This document shows positions 1 to 8,153 of a DNA stretch of 27,343 nucleotides, one piece after another. Position 1 is the first letter of the stretch, and each line of letters starts with the position of its first letter. The position numbers were made by a program, and so were the translations under genes. This DNA is from Schlegelella_A sp038234975. Its GTDB lineage: Bacteria; Pseudomonadota; Gammaproteobacteria; Burkholderiales; Burkholderiaceae_C. Location of the stretch: NCBI GenBank assembly GCA_038234975.1, contig JBBSUK010000032.1, positions 1 through 27,343 of the forward strand, written 5' to 3'. The notes beneath the pieces are model-generated. The model saw nothing but the letters and a program-made list of their open reading frames with translations. It was not told the origin of the DNA and searched no databases.

Positions 1-66
1 CAGCTTCGCGCGACGTTCGGCGAGGAGGGCGTTGTCGTCGCCGGCGGTCGGTGAGGTGGGGTCCAT
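1..66 (-). CDS. lysS: lysyl-tRNA synthetase, N-terminal fragment (partial)
   Basis: The minus strand has an ATG at 66 followed by 22 open codons to the window edge. The end of the peptide, DDNALLAERRAKL, matches the typical start of bacterial class II lysyl-tRNA synthetases, where a short variable head leads into an ERR(A/E)KL helix at the beginning of the anticodon-binding region. The enzyme charges tRNA-Lys in the cytoplasm. Only the first residues are visible, so the call rests on this short but characteristic motif. The gene diverges from the polysaccharide operon and marks its chromosomal border. A TAGAAT hexamer on the minus strand at 95-90 could be its -10 box. Confidence 0.75.
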   Translation of the reverse strand, partial: MDPTSPTAGDDNALLAERRAKL

Positions 67-89
67 GGCGGAAGGCGCGAAACCGCCGG

Positions 90-95
90 ATTCTA
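90..95 (-). promoter_or_regulatory. possible -10 box for lysS
   Basis: Read on the minus strand this is TAGAAT, five of six matches to the sigma-70 -10 consensus. It lies 23 bases upstream of the lysS ATG, which would give a short leader. No good -35 hexamer is seen at 16-18 bp spacing, so the call is weak. Confidence 0.25.
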
Positions 96-98
96 GGA

Positions 99-644
99 GT
101 GACAATCTTCGGCTTGCGCTCGCAGCTCTACTTCATCGGCCTCGCGGCGATCAACGCCCTGCATCGCGTGCTGCCGTTCTTCCTGAAGCGCGTGCTCCAT
201 GCCGCGTGCGGCTTTCGCGTCGACCCGACGGCGACCGTGCAGGGCAGCGTTCGCTTCTTCCACGTCGGGCGGCTGTCGATCGGCGAAGGCTCGCTCGTCA
301 ACCGCGGCGTCTACCTCGACAACCGCACCGGCATCACGATCGGCCGCCACGTCTCGATCGCCCACGACGCCAAGCTCTACACGCTCGGCCACGACGTGCA
401 CGATGCGGCGTTCGCGGCCAAGGGCGCACCGATCGTCGTCGACGACCACGCGGTGATCTTCGCCGGCGCGATGCTGATGCCCGGGGTCCACCTGGGCGCG
501 GGTGCCGTGGTGATGGCCGGTTCGGTGGTGACCAAGAGCGTGCCGCCGCGCCGCATCGTCGGCGGCAACCCGGCACAGGACCTCGGCGAGCGCCGCATCG
601 AGCCGGGCTACCGGCTCGGCCGTCGCCACTGGTTCGCGCATTGA
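99..644 (+). CDS. hexapeptide-repeat acyltransferase (WcaF/maltose O-acetyltransferase type)
   Basis: A 181-residue protein of the left-handed beta-helix acyltransferase family, which usually moves an acetyl group from acetyl-CoA to a sugar hydroxyl in the cytoplasm. An amphipathic N-terminal segment is followed by imperfect hexapeptide turns (for example VDPTATVQGSV, LSIGEGSLVNRG, ITIGRHVSIAHDAKL) and the family-typical tail with GAGAVVMAGSVVTKSVPP and IVGGNPA. The histidine in YTLGHDVHD (LGHD) fits the catalytic histidine of this family. The start is uncertain: GTG 99 is used here because GTG 51 would overlap the divergent lysS start; TTG 114 is another option. An AGGAG directly abuts GTG 99, so its spacing is poor. 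It is the first gene of the plus-strand operon, and its stop overlaps the next start. The acceptor sugar cannot be read from sequence. Confidence 0.85.
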   Translation: MTIFGLRSQLYFIGLAAINALHRVLPFFLKRVLHAACGFRVDPTATVQGSVRFFHVGRLSIGEGSLVNRGVYLDNRTGITIGRHVSIAHDAKLYTLGHDVHDAAFAAKGAPIVVDDHAVIFAGAMLMPGVHLGAGAVVMAGSVVTKSVPPRRIVGGNPAQDLGERRIEPGYRLGRRHWFAH

Positions 645-1774
645 GTGCCGCGACGGCGCGCATCGCGGTGATCGATGGCGGCTCCTTCGTGTTGCCCTAC
701 GACTTCGAGCTGGTCCGGGCGATGGCGGAGCAGCGCATCGGCGTCGTCTTCTTCGGCTCGCGGACGCGCTTCAACGGCGAGTTCCTCGAGGCGATGCGCA
801 CCTTGCCGAATGTCGAGGTCCGGGACCGATCCGTGTCGGGCACCGTCGCATCGCGATGGGGCGGCCTCGTCGCGTACGCCGCACTGTGGCGCGAGGTGTG
901 GCGCCGCCGCCGCGAGTTCGACGCGGTGAACCTGCAGTTCAGCGCCTTCTGGCCCCTCGAGCTGCCGTTCGCGTTCGCGCTTCGGCGGCGTTTCGTCTAC
1001 ACCGTCCACAACGCCGTCCCGCACGACCGGGTCGGCCGCACGCATCCGCCGACGCGATGGCTGGCGGCACTGGCGCGGCGGCTGGTGTTCGTGAGCCCGT
1101 TCTCGCGCGACGACTTCCTCTCGCGCTACGGAAACGGCGCGGCGCCGCGGTCCCACGTCGTCGAGCTCGGTGTGCTGCCGGCGGTGCCGCACGCGAACGT
1201 CGTCGCGTACCGGCCGCTGCGCGACCCGGAGGCCCTCGTCTTCTGGAGCACCGTCAAGCCCTACAAGGGCGTCGAGCTGTTTCTCGACCTGGCCCGGTCC
1301 GACGCGGTCCGTGCCCGCGGTCTCGCCCTGGAGATCCACGGCGCCTGGGCGAGCGAGCTCGCGCCGCTGCGCGACGAGCTCGCCGCGCTCGGCGTCCGCA
1401 TCGACGACCGCTTCCTCGACCCCGCCGCGCTGCAGCGCCTGCTCGCCCGCGACGTCCTCTTCGTCCTGCCCAACCGCGAGGCGACGCAGTCGGGCGCGAT
1501 GCAGACGCTGGTCGCGCACGGCCGCACCTTCGTCGCCGCCGACGTCGGCGACCTCGGCGCGTTCCTGCGCCGCCACGGGCTCGAAGCGCTGCTGCTGCGC
1601 GAGCGGAGCGCCGATGCGGTGATCGAGTCGCTCGACCGCATCGAAGGCGACGGCGATGCGATCGCCCGAGCGCTGCAGCGGGCGCAGGATCGCTCGGCGT
1701 GGTCGGTCGTCACCCGAGGGCTCGCCGAGGCCTACGGCGTCGAGCGAGCAGCCGCGCCGGGGTCGACGGCATGA
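641..1774 (+). CDS. glycosyltransferase, GT4-like (GT-B fold)
   Basis: A 377-residue cytoplasmic protein with two Rossmann-like halves. The first strand is RIAVIDGG, the mid region carries a VHNAV segment, and the C-terminal half has FWSTVKPYKGVELFLDLA, the usual GT4 donor-domain opening. The donor motif is a variant: REATQSGAMQ has Gln where the second Glu of the E-x7-E motif normally sits (codons 1478-1480 and 1502-1504). The start is set at TTG 641, which overlaps the TGA of the acyltransferase and keeps the first beta strand intact; GTG 668 would cut into that strand. The reading frame is open further upstream, but that part is arginine-rich antisense-like translation of the acyltransferase and is not real. 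The stop overlaps the flippase start (ATGA). Donor and acceptor are unknown. Confidence 0.8.
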   Translation: MSAATARIAVIDGGSFVLPYDFELVRAMAEQRIGVVFFGSRTRFNGEFLEAMRTLPNVEVRDRSVSGTVASRWGGLVAYAALWREVWRRRREFDAVNLQFSAFWPLELPFAFALRRRFVYTVHNAVPHDRVGRTHPPTRWLAALARRLVFVSPFSRDDFLSRYGNGAAPRSHVVELGVLPAVPHANVVAYRPLRDPEALVFWSTVKPYKGVELFLDLARSDAVRARGLALEIHGAWASELAPLRDELAALGVRIDDRFLDPAALQRLLARDVLFVLPNREATQSGAMQTLVAHGRTFVAADVGDLGAFLRRHGLEALLLRERSADAVIESLDRIEGDGDAIARALQRAQDRSAWSVVTRGLAEAYGVERAAAPGSTA

Positions 1775-3033
1775 CCACGACCCGCCTCGTCGCCGCGCTG
1801 CCGCAGGTCTACGCGACGGCGGCCCTGCGCGTGCTGATCCCCATCGTCGTCCTGCCGCTGGTGGCGTCGCGGGTCGGCGCCGAGGCGTTCGGCCGGCTCG
1901 GCTTCATCCTCGTCTGGGCTGCGCTGCTGTCGACCCTCGTCGAGGGCGGCTTCGTCGCCGCGGCGACGCGACTCGCGGTCGCCGCCGACGATGCCGGGCG
2001 CTGGTCGATCGCCCGCCGCGTCTGCACCGCGCGGCTTGCCCTCTCGCTCCTGGCGTTGCCGCTCGCCGCGCTCGCCGTGCGCTGGGGCGCCCCCGACGAC
2101 GCGCACGCCGCGCGCGACGTGCTCGCCATCGCCGCGCTCGCCTGCGCCTACGCCTGGACGGCGACGTGGTATCTGCAGGCGACGCAACAACTCGCGCGCT
2201 GGGCGCGCGTCGAGTTCGTCGTCTACGCGGCCATGATCGTCGCGGCGGTGGCCGGCGCCCGCAGCGTCGGCGCCTACGTCGCGATCCAGCTCGTGGCGTC
2301 CACGACGCTCGCGGTCGCCGGCTGGTGGTGGCTATGGCGCGACCTCGCGACCGTCCCCGAGCGCCGCCCCCTCGTCGGCCGCGACGCCCTCGGCCCCGGG
2401 CTGCGGCTCGGCTGGACGATGTTGCCGGTGGCGATCGCCGGCGCCGCCTACACGGTCGCGCTGCCGGCGGCGGCGTCGGCGCAGCTCGGTCGCGCCGAGC
2501 TCGGCGCCTACTTCCTCGTCGATCGCATCGTCCGCGCGGTCGTCTCGGCCGCCGACCCGGGGTACTCGCTCGTGTATCCGCGCATCGTCGCGCTGCAGGC
2601 GGTCGACCTGCGGCGCGGCTTGCGCTACGCGGCGCGCTGGGCGGCGCTCGGGTCGGCGGCCGGCGCGCTGCTGTACGCCGCGGTGACCCTCGGTTGGCCG
2701 TTGCTCGCGTCGGTCGCGGCGAGTCGCGGCTGGCACGCCGAGCTTGTTCGCGCGCAGCCCATCGTGCTGGTTCTCGCGGGCATCTGGCCGGTCGTGCTCG
2801 GCTGGAAGTTCATCGGCTACTGGATGCTCGGCAGCGGGCGCCACGACAACGCCTACCGGCTCAGCATCGTCGCGGCCGGCATCGTCGGCGTCGCCCTGGC
2901 GGCGACGGTCGGCGGCGCCGCCGGGCCGATCGGTCTCGCGTGGACGGCGATCGGCGTCGAGCTCGTCGTGGTCGCGGTCGCGACGCTGGCGATGGGCGCA
3001 TCGGCCTGGCGACGCCCGGCCGGCGCACGCTGA
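1771..3033 (+). CDS. Wzx-type polysaccharide flippase (MOP superfamily)
   Basis: A 420-residue hydrophobic protein, the normal size for Wzx, with about twelve membrane segments separated by short arginine-rich loops. The N-terminus (ALPQVYATAALRVLIPIVVL, then LVASRVGAEAFGRLGFI) follows the typical opening of O-antigen and exopolysaccharide flippases, where a helix is followed by an R/G-x-x-x-F/Y-G element. Proteins of this family move undecaprenyl-diphosphate-linked oligosaccharides from the cytoplasmic to the periplasmic face of the inner membrane. The start ATG 1771 overlaps the preceding stop, which indicates translational coupling. Its presence implies lipid-linked repeat units made by the glycosyltransferases around it. 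No Wzy polymerase is recognised nearby. A MATE-like or lipid-flippase role for another substrate is less likely. Confidence 0.85.
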   Translation: MTTTRLVAALPQVYATAALRVLIPIVVLPLVASRVGAEAFGRLGFILVWAALLSTLVEGGFVAAATRLAVAADDAGRWSIARRVCTARLALSLLALPLAALAVRWGAPDDAHAARDVLAIAALACAYAWTATWYLQATQQLARWARVEFVVYAAMIVAAVAGARSVGAYVAIQLVASTTLAVAGWWWLWRDLATVPERRPLVGRDALGPGLRLGWTMLPVAIAGAAYTVALPAAASAQLGRAELGAYFLVDRIVRAVVSAADPGYSLVYPRIVALQAVDLRRGLRYAARWAALGSAAGALLYAAVTLGWPLLASVAASRGWHAELVRAQPIVLVLAGIWPVVLGWKFIGYWMLGSGRHDNAYRLSIVAAGIVGVALAATVGGAAGPIGLAWTAIGVELVVVAVATLAMGASAWRRPAGAR

Positions 3034-3061
3034 CGACAATCGCCCGGCACCCCGCACCACC

Positions 3062-3982
3062 ATGGGCATCGACGCGCACAACCTGGCGCTCCTCGCGCAC
3101 GCGGCCGACCTCGGCGTCAGCTACGCGCGGACGATCGGCGTCGGCCGGCAGGTCGTCTTCGTCGATCCGCCGCAGCTCGAACGGGTTCGCGCATGGCGCG
3201 GCCACCCGCCGCTCCCGGATGCAGCGGCGTCGCCACGGTACTTCGAGCCCCTGATGCACGGCTGGTTCGGCGCAAGCACCGTCGATTCGGTCGACGCCTC
3301 GCCCTACGAGGGCGCGACGCGGATCCACGACCTGAACCTGCCCTGGCCCGAGCCCGTCGCCGAGGCCGACCGCTACGACGCCGTGCTCGACTTCGGCTGC
3401 CTCGAGCACGTGTTCGACTTCCCGACGGCCTGGCGCAATGTCGTGCAGCTCTGCCGGGTCGGCGGCCACGTGCTGCACGCGCTGCCGGCCAACAACCTGT
3501 GCGGCCACGGCTTCTATCAGTTCTCGCCGGAGCTGTTCTGGAACCTCTACCGCGAGCCCAACGGCTTCGCCGTGCTCGGCATGTGGATGGCGACGAAGTC
3601 GGACCTCGCGCACTGGTGGCGCGTTGCCGACCCGCGCGCGCTGCACCGCAGGGTCAACCTCGCCAACGCCGCGCAGACGTACCTGATGGTGGTGGCGCGC
3701 AAGGAGCGCGACGTGGCGGCGTTCGCGACGCCGCAGCAGTCGGACTACGCGGAAGGCGAATGGCAGCAGCCCTCGCCGACCGTCGCCGAAACGGTCGAAC
3801 CTGCCGCACATGCGCAGCGAGGCGCCGCCGCAGTGACGCTCGACGCGCTCGGCCTCCTCGATGCGACGCGAACCTGGCGCGACGCGTGGCGTGCCGTGCG
3901 GCCAGCCACCGCGTGGCCGTCGCCCGACTACACGCGCGTTGACGTGGCGTTGCTGCTCGCACGGCGCGGCGGGCGCGCGTGA
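3062..3982 (+). CDS. putative class I SAM-dependent methyltransferase
   Basis: A 306-residue protein. The C-terminal half of a methyltransferase core is clear: YDAVLDFGCLEHVFDFP at about 105-121, where an E-H-V helix follows the strand, then RVGGHVLHALPANNLCGHGF, a strand and loop that usually line the acceptor pocket. The N-terminal part has GVSYARTIGVGRQ and VDSVDASPYEGA, the latter resembling the acidic-loop motif II. The classical glycine-rich motif I (E/D-x-G-x-G-x-G) is not visible, so cofactor binding is not proven. This layout is known from uncharacterised methyltransferase-like proteins in polysaccharide clusters. About 75 residues with no recognised motif follow the core. A 28-bp gap separates it from the flippase, and it overlaps the next gene by GTGA. 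Confidence 0.65.
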   Translation: MGIDAHNLALLAHAADLGVSYARTIGVGRQVVFVDPPQLERVRAWRGHPPLPDAAASPRYFEPLMHGWFGASTVDSVDASPYEGATRIHDLNLPWPEPVAEADRYDAVLDFGCLEHVFDFPTAWRNVVQLCRVGGHVLHALPANNLCGHGFYQFSPELFWNLYREPNGFAVLGMWMATKSDLAHWWRVADPRALHRRVNLANAAQTYLMVVARKERDVAAFATPQQSDYAEGEWQQPSPTVAETVEPAAHAQRGAAAVTLDALGLLDATRTWRDAWRAVRPATAWPSPDYTRVDVALLLARRGGRA

Positions 3983-5124
3983 CGGGGCCGCGCGTGCTGC
4001 TCGTCGCCGAGAGCCTGCGCTCGGCCGGTGGCGTCGAGCGCTTCGTCTGCGAGCTCGGCAATGCGCTGGCGCGGCGCGGCATGAGCGTCGTGCTCGGCAC
4101 GGCCGACACGCCGCGCGACCGCGTCGTCTACCCGCTCGACCCGCGGGTTCGCGTCGTCGCCGGTGGCGGTGCGCCGGTGCCGTCGGAAGGACAGGCGTCG
4201 GGCTGGCGCAGGCAGGTCGTGATCGCGGCGGCGCGCCTGCGGGTGGCGCTGGCGCTGCGGGCGGTCGCGCGCGACGTTCCTGCCGACGCGGTCGTCGTCA
4301 ACGGCGTCGTCGCGGTGTGTACCTGGCTCGCCGTCGCGCCGGGCCGAGCGGCGACGACGATCTGCTGCGACCACAACCACTACGCGGCGCGGTCGGGGAT
4401 CTGGCAGCGGCTGCGCGCGCGGTTCTACCCACGCGCTGCCGCCGTCGTCAGCCTCACCGAGGCGGACCGGGCGCGTTTCGAGGCCGTCAACGCGAATGTG
4501 GCGGTGATCGCCAACGCGTCGTCGCTGCGGGCCGCACATCCTGCGCGCATCAACGGCGATGTCGTCCTCGCGGTCGGCCGACACGTCGCGCAGAAGGGCT
4601 TCGACCGGCTGGTCGCGGCCTGGCCGGCGATCGTCGCGGTGCGGCCCGCCGCCCGCCTGCGCATCCTCGGCGAAGGGCCGCTGCGCGACGCCCTTGCCAC
4701 CCAGGCGGCAGCGCTCGGTGTCGCCGCGAGCGTCGAGCTGGTGCCGCCGACGTCGCAGGTCGCCGATGCCTACCGGGCCGCCGCCGTGTTCGTGCTGCCG
4801 TCGCGCTACGAGGGCATGCCGCTGGCGCTGCTCGAGGCGCAGGCGCTCGGCGTTCCCGCGGTCGCGTTCGACTGCCCGACCGGGCCGGCGGAAATCGTCA
4901 CGGCCGAGACGGGCATCGTCGTCGCCGATGGCGATCTGGCCGCGCTCGCCAACGCCGTCGTGTCGCTGCTGGCCGACCCGCTGCGCCGACAGCGCATGGG
5001 CGAGGCGGCGATCGCGCGTGCGCAGACGGTGTTCTCGCCCGAGGCGCACGAGGCCGCGTGGGCGGCGCTGGTCGAGCGCGTCGCGACGGGCGCCGGAGCT
5101 GCTGTTCGCGAGGCCACCGCATGA
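3979..5124 (+). CDS. glycosyltransferase family 4
   Basis: A 381-residue retaining GT-B glycosyltransferase. The acceptor domain starts with VLLVAESLRSAGGVERFV, the usual glycine-rich loop after the first strand. The donor domain begins with VVLAVGRHVAQKGFDRLV, where the R and K bind the nucleotide diphosphate, and carries a complete E-x7-E motif in YEGMPLALLEAQALG. The start is GTG 3979, overlapping the preceding TGA; the stop overlaps the following ATG. Lacking a signal peptide or membrane helix, it should act at the cytoplasmic face of the inner membrane. The sugar transferred cannot be deduced. Confidence 0.88.
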   Translation: MTGPRVLLVAESLRSAGGVERFVCELGNALARRGMSVVLGTADTPRDRVVYPLDPRVRVVAGGGAPVPSEGQASGWRRQVVIAAARLRVALALRAVARDVPADAVVVNGVVAVCTWLAVAPGRAATTICCDHNHYAARSGIWQRLRARFYPRAAAVVSLTEADRARFEAVNANVAVIANASSLRAAHPARINGDVVLAVGRHVAQKGFDRLVAAWPAIVAVRPAARLRILGEGPLRDALATQAAALGVAASVELVPPTSQVADAYRAAAVFVLPSRYEGMPLALLEAQALGVPAVAFDCPTGPAEIVTAETGIVVADGDLAALANAVVSLLADPLRRQRMGEAAIARAQTVFSPEAHEAAWAALVERVATGAGAAVREATA

Positions 5125-6206
5125 CGGCCGCGCCACGCGTCGTCAGCGTCATCGTGCCCTGCCGCAACGAGCTCGCTCACATGGGCGACTTCCTCGCCGG
5201 CGTGCGGGCCCAGACGTTGCCTTCGGGGTGGACGGTCGAGATCGTCGTGGCCGACGGCATGAGCGACGACGGCACCCGCCAGGCGGTCGACGCCGCCGCG
5301 GCCGGCGACCCGCGCGTGGTCGCCGTCGACAACCCGGGCCGCATCGTCTCGACCGGGCTCAACCGCGCGCTCGTGGCATCACGCGGCGAGGTGATCGTGA
5401 GGATGGACGTGCACACCCGCTACGCACCCGACTACGTGGCGACGTGTCTCGACGCGATCGAGACGACCGGTGCCGATGTCGTCGGCGGTGCATGGCATGC
5501 CGAGACGGCCTCGGATGCCGGGCCGATGGCACAGGCGATCGCCGCGGCATTCCAGTCGCGCTGGGTGACGGGCGGTGCGCTGTCGCGGCAGCTCGACCAC
5601 GACGGCGAGGTCGACACCGTCTACCTCGGTGCCTGGCCACGGCGCACGTTCGAGCGCCACGGTGGCTTCGACGAGCAGCTCGTACGCAACCAGGACGACG
5701 AGCACAACCTGCGCATCGTCCGCGGCGGCGGCACGGTGTGGCAGTCGTCGCGCATCCGCAGCTGGTACCGGCCGCGTGCGCACCTCGGCCAGGTGTTTCG
5801 CCAGTACCGGCAGTACGGCTACTGGAAGCCGTTCGTGATGCGCAAGCACCGACAGGCGGCGGCGCCGCGCCAGCTGGCGCCGCTCGCGCTGGTGGCTGCA
5901 CTGGCGACGACGGCGATCGCGTCTCTGGTGGCGGTGGTCGCCGGGGCCGCATCGGCGGCCGCCACGACGACCGTCGCGCTCGCATCCGCGGCGTTCGCGT
6001 TCGTCTGGGGCGGCTACGCGCTCGCCGTCGTGATCGCCAGCGCCGCCGTGGCGCGCGAGTCCGGGCTCGATGCGGCAGCCGCGCTGCGCGTGCCCGCGGT
6101 CGTGGCGGCGTATCACGTCGCCTACGGCATCGGCTCGGTCGCCGGCTGGCTCGACGTGCTGCGCGGTCGGCCCGGCGATGAGCGACAGGCGACGTTGACG
6201 CGATGA
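5121..6206 (+). CDS. ExoA-like membrane glycosyltransferase, family 2
   Basis: A 361-residue protein with an N-terminal GT-A domain and two to three C-terminal membrane helices (about residues 255-330). Motifs: VSVIVPCRNE opens the fold, VVADGMSDDGT gives the nucleotide-binding acidic residues, VRMDVHTRY replaces the usual D-x-D with D-x-H, and VRNQDDEHNLRI contains the general-base acidic pair. This order and length match the ExoA group, inverting transferases that extend lipid-linked exopolysaccharide intermediates (in ExoA, a beta-1,3-glucosyl transfer). Membrane helices would hold it at the inner membrane. ATGA overlaps at both ends couple it to its neighbours. The actual sugar is unknown. 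Confidence 0.85.
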   Translation: MTAAPRVVSVIVPCRNELAHMGDFLAGVRAQTLPSGWTVEIVVADGMSDDGTRQAVDAAAAGDPRVVAVDNPGRIVSTGLNRALVASRGEVIVRMDVHTRYAPDYVATCLDAIETTGADVVGGAWHAETASDAGPMAQAIAAAFQSRWVTGGALSRQLDHDGEVDTVYLGAWPRRTFERHGGFDEQLVRNQDDEHNLRIVRGGGTVWQSSRIRSWYRPRAHLGQVFRQYRQYGYWKPFVMRKHRQAAAPRQLAPLALVAALATTAIASLVAVVAGAASAAATTTVALASAAFAFVWGGYALAVVIASAAVARESGLDAAAALRVPAVVAAYHVAYGIGSVAGWLDVLRGRPGDERQATLTR

Positions 6207-6952
6207 GCGGCGATGCGTCGCCGTCGGGGAAGGCCGGGCGTACCGAGGCCGACGCGGTGCGCGCCCGCTACGCCCGCCGCGCCGCCGGCGACCCGCGCTA
6301 CCGCCTCACGAACCCTGCCGCGCTGCTCGCGTGGCAGGAACGGCAGCGCGCGATCGTGGCGATGCTGCGCGCCCACGGTCACGACGACCTGTCGCGGCCG
6401 ACGCTGCTCGAGGTCGGCAGCGGCGGCGGTGGCAACCTCGTCGAGGCGCTGATGCTCGGCTTCGCGCCGCAGCACCTGCGCGGCATCGAGCTGCTGGCGC
6501 ATCGCCACGCCGCGGCGCGCGAGCGACTGCCCTCCGCCGTGCGCCTGGTCTGCGCCGATGCGGCAACGCTGCCGCTCGCCCCTCCCGACGGCGAGCCGGC
6601 CGACATCGTCCTGCAGTCGACCGTTTTCTCGTCCATCCTCGACGACGCGACGCAACGACGGCTGGCCGAACGGATGTGGGCCTGGACGAAGCCCGGCGGC
6701 GCCGTGCTCTGGTACGACTTCGAGGTCGACAACCCCAGGAACCGTGACGTGCGTGGCGTGCCACTCCCGCGGGTTCGGGTGCTGTTCCCGGACGCGGCGA
6801 TCGAGTCGCGGCGCATCACGCTGGCGCCGCCGATCGCGCGGGCGGTCGTTGCGATCCATCCATCGCTGCGCAGCGCATGCAACGTGCTTCCCGCGCTGCG
6901 CACCCACCGCCTTTGCTGGCTCGCGAAGCCGGCGCACGCGAGTGCCGTCTAG
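6203..6952 (+). CDS. class I SAM-dependent methyltransferase
   Basis: A 249-residue protein with a canonical motif I, TLLEVGSGGGGNLVEAL, at about residues 67-83, then GIELLAHRHAAARE as the second strand with the acidic residue contacting the ribose. ADIVLQSTVFSSILDD is the motif IV region and TKPGGAVLWYDFEVDNP the following strand and substrate loop. Residues 15-55 form a charged helical head rich in arginine. It probably methylates a sugar, nucleotide sugar or glycan intermediate in the cytoplasm. The start ATG overlaps the previous stop. It is followed by a 39-bp gap, the longest so far in this operon. Confidence 0.8.
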   Translation: MSGDASPSGKAGRTEADAVRARYARRAAGDPRYRLTNPAALLAWQERQRAIVAMLRAHGHDDLSRPTLLEVGSGGGGNLVEALMLGFAPQHLRGIELLAHRHAAARERLPSAVRLVCADAATLPLAPPDGEPADIVLQSTVFSSILDDATQRRLAERMWAWTKPGGAVLWYDFEVDNPRNRDVRGVPLPRVRVLFPDAAIESRRITLAPPIARAVVAIHPSLRSACNVLPALRTHRLCWLAKPAHASAV

Positions 6953-6991
6953 ACTCCACGCCGCCTGCCGTTCAACGCGGCACGAGGGATC

Positions 6992-8152
6992 GTGAGCGAC
7001 CAACCCTTCCTCCCCTTCGCCCGCCCCGACATCGGCGAGGCCGAGATCGCCGAGGTCGTGGATACGCTGCGCTCGGGCTGGATCACGACCGGGCCGAAGG
7101 CGCGGCGCTTCGAGGAAGCGTTTGCGGCGCGGCTCGGCGACGCGTCGCTGCAGGCCCTCGCCGTGAACTCGGCGACTGCCGGGCTGCACCTTGCGCTCGA
7201 GGCACTCGGCATCGGCCCGGGCGACGAGGTCGTCACGACGACGCACACCTTCACGGCCACGGCCGAGGTCGTTCGCTACCTCGGCGCCGACGTCGTGCTC
7301 GTCGACATCGACCCTGCGACGCTCAACCTCGACCCGCGCGCCGTCGAGCGCGCGATCGGGCCGAAGACCAGGGCGTTCGTGCCGGTGCACTACGGCGGCC
7401 TGGCGTGCGACATGGCGGCGATCGTCGCGCTGGCGAAGCGGCACGGGCTGGCCGTCGTCGAGGATGCGGCGCACGCCTTTCCGGCGACGGCGAACGGCGC
7501 GCTGGTCGGCACCCTCGACACCGACGCGACCGTCTTCAGCTTCTACGCCAACAAGACGATCACGACCGGCGAAGGCGGCATGGTCGTCACTCGCCGGCCC
7601 GACCTCGCGCAGCGCATGAAGACGATGCGCCTGCACGGCATGAGCCGCGATGCGTTCGACCGCTTCACGTCGACGGTGCCGAGCTGGTACTACGAGATCG
7701 TCGCGCCGGGGTTCAAGTACAACCTGACCGACATCGCGGCGGCGATCGGCCTGCACCAGCTGGCCCGCGCCGACGACTTCCAGGCCAGGCGCGAAGCGAT
7801 CGCGACGCGCTACACGGCGGGCTTCGCGGGCCTGCCGGTCATCGTCCCGCCGGGGCCGCCCGCGGGCGATCGCCACGCCTGGCACCTCTACGCGCTGCGC
7901 CTGACAGACGCCGCGCCGATCGGCCGCGACGCGCTGATCGAGCAACTGCACGCCGACGGCATCGGCTGCAGCGTCCACTACATCCCGCTGCACCTGCAAC
8001 CCTACTGGCGCGACCGCTACGCGCTGCGCGCCGAGGACTACCCGCACTCGCAGCGCGCCTACGAGACGATGCTGAGCCTGCCCATCCACACCCGGATGGC
8101 CGATGCCGACGTCGACCGCGTCGTTGCTGCCGTCGGCCGGGCGCTGGCGTGA
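6992..8152 (+). CDS. DegT/DnrJ/EryC1/StrS family sugar aminotransferase
   Basis: A 386-residue PLP-dependent fold-type I aminotransferase, full length for the family. FLPFARPDIGEAEIAEV and SGWITTGPK form the typical N-terminus; VVEDAAHAF holds the aspartate (D158) that pairs with the PLP pyridine nitrogen; SFYANKTITTGEGGMV holds the Schiff-base lysine (K188). These enzymes transfer an amino group from glutamate to a 4-keto-6-deoxy nucleotide sugar (as in ArnB, PglE, PerA). The 4,6-dehydratase two genes downstream is a natural source of its substrate, giving a UDP-4-amino-4,6-dideoxy-N-acetylhexosamine. GTG 6992 is chosen because a GAGGGA sequence lies just upstream (6984-6989), though the spacing is short. 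Confidence 0.9.
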   Translation: MSDQPFLPFARPDIGEAEIAEVVDTLRSGWITTGPKARRFEEAFAARLGDASLQALAVNSATAGLHLALEALGIGPGDEVVTTTHTFTATAEVVRYLGADVVLVDIDPATLNLDPRAVERAIGPKTRAFVPVHYGGLACDMAAIVALAKRHGLAVVEDAAHAFPATANGALVGTLDTDATVFSFYANKTITTGEGGMVVTRRPDLAQRMKTMRLHGMSRDAFDRFTSTVPSWYYEIVAPGFKYNLTDIAAAIGLHQLARADDFQARREAIATRYTAGFAGLPVIVPPGPPAGDRHAWHLYALRLTDAAPIGRDALIEQLHADGIGCSVHYIPLHLQPYWRDRYALRAEDYPHSQRAYETMLSLPIHTRMADADVDRVVAAVGRALA

Positions 8153-8153
8153 C

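Noticed and set aside
1..54. Plus-strand peptide ending at a TGA at 52-54, as the end of an upstream gene coupled to GTG 51
   Set aside because: The minus strand of the same bases reads as a convincing lysyl-tRNA synthetase N-terminus, so the plus-strand frame is more likely a shadow.
67..87. GGCGG/CCGCC inverted repeat between lysS and the acyltransferase gene
   Set aside because: A 5-bp stem with an 11-base loop is expected by chance at this GC content; no operator or terminator features accompany it.
32..640. Open frame upstream of the first glycosyltransferase, giving a 580-residue fusion
   Set aside because: The added 200 residues are an arginine/proline-rich off-frame reading of the acyltransferase gene, which has clear hexapeptide repeats in the other frame.
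6950..6955. TAGACT as a -10 box in the 39-bp gap before the aminotransferase gene
   Set aside because: Four of six matches and no -35 element at 15-19 bp, so it cannot be supported from sequence alone.
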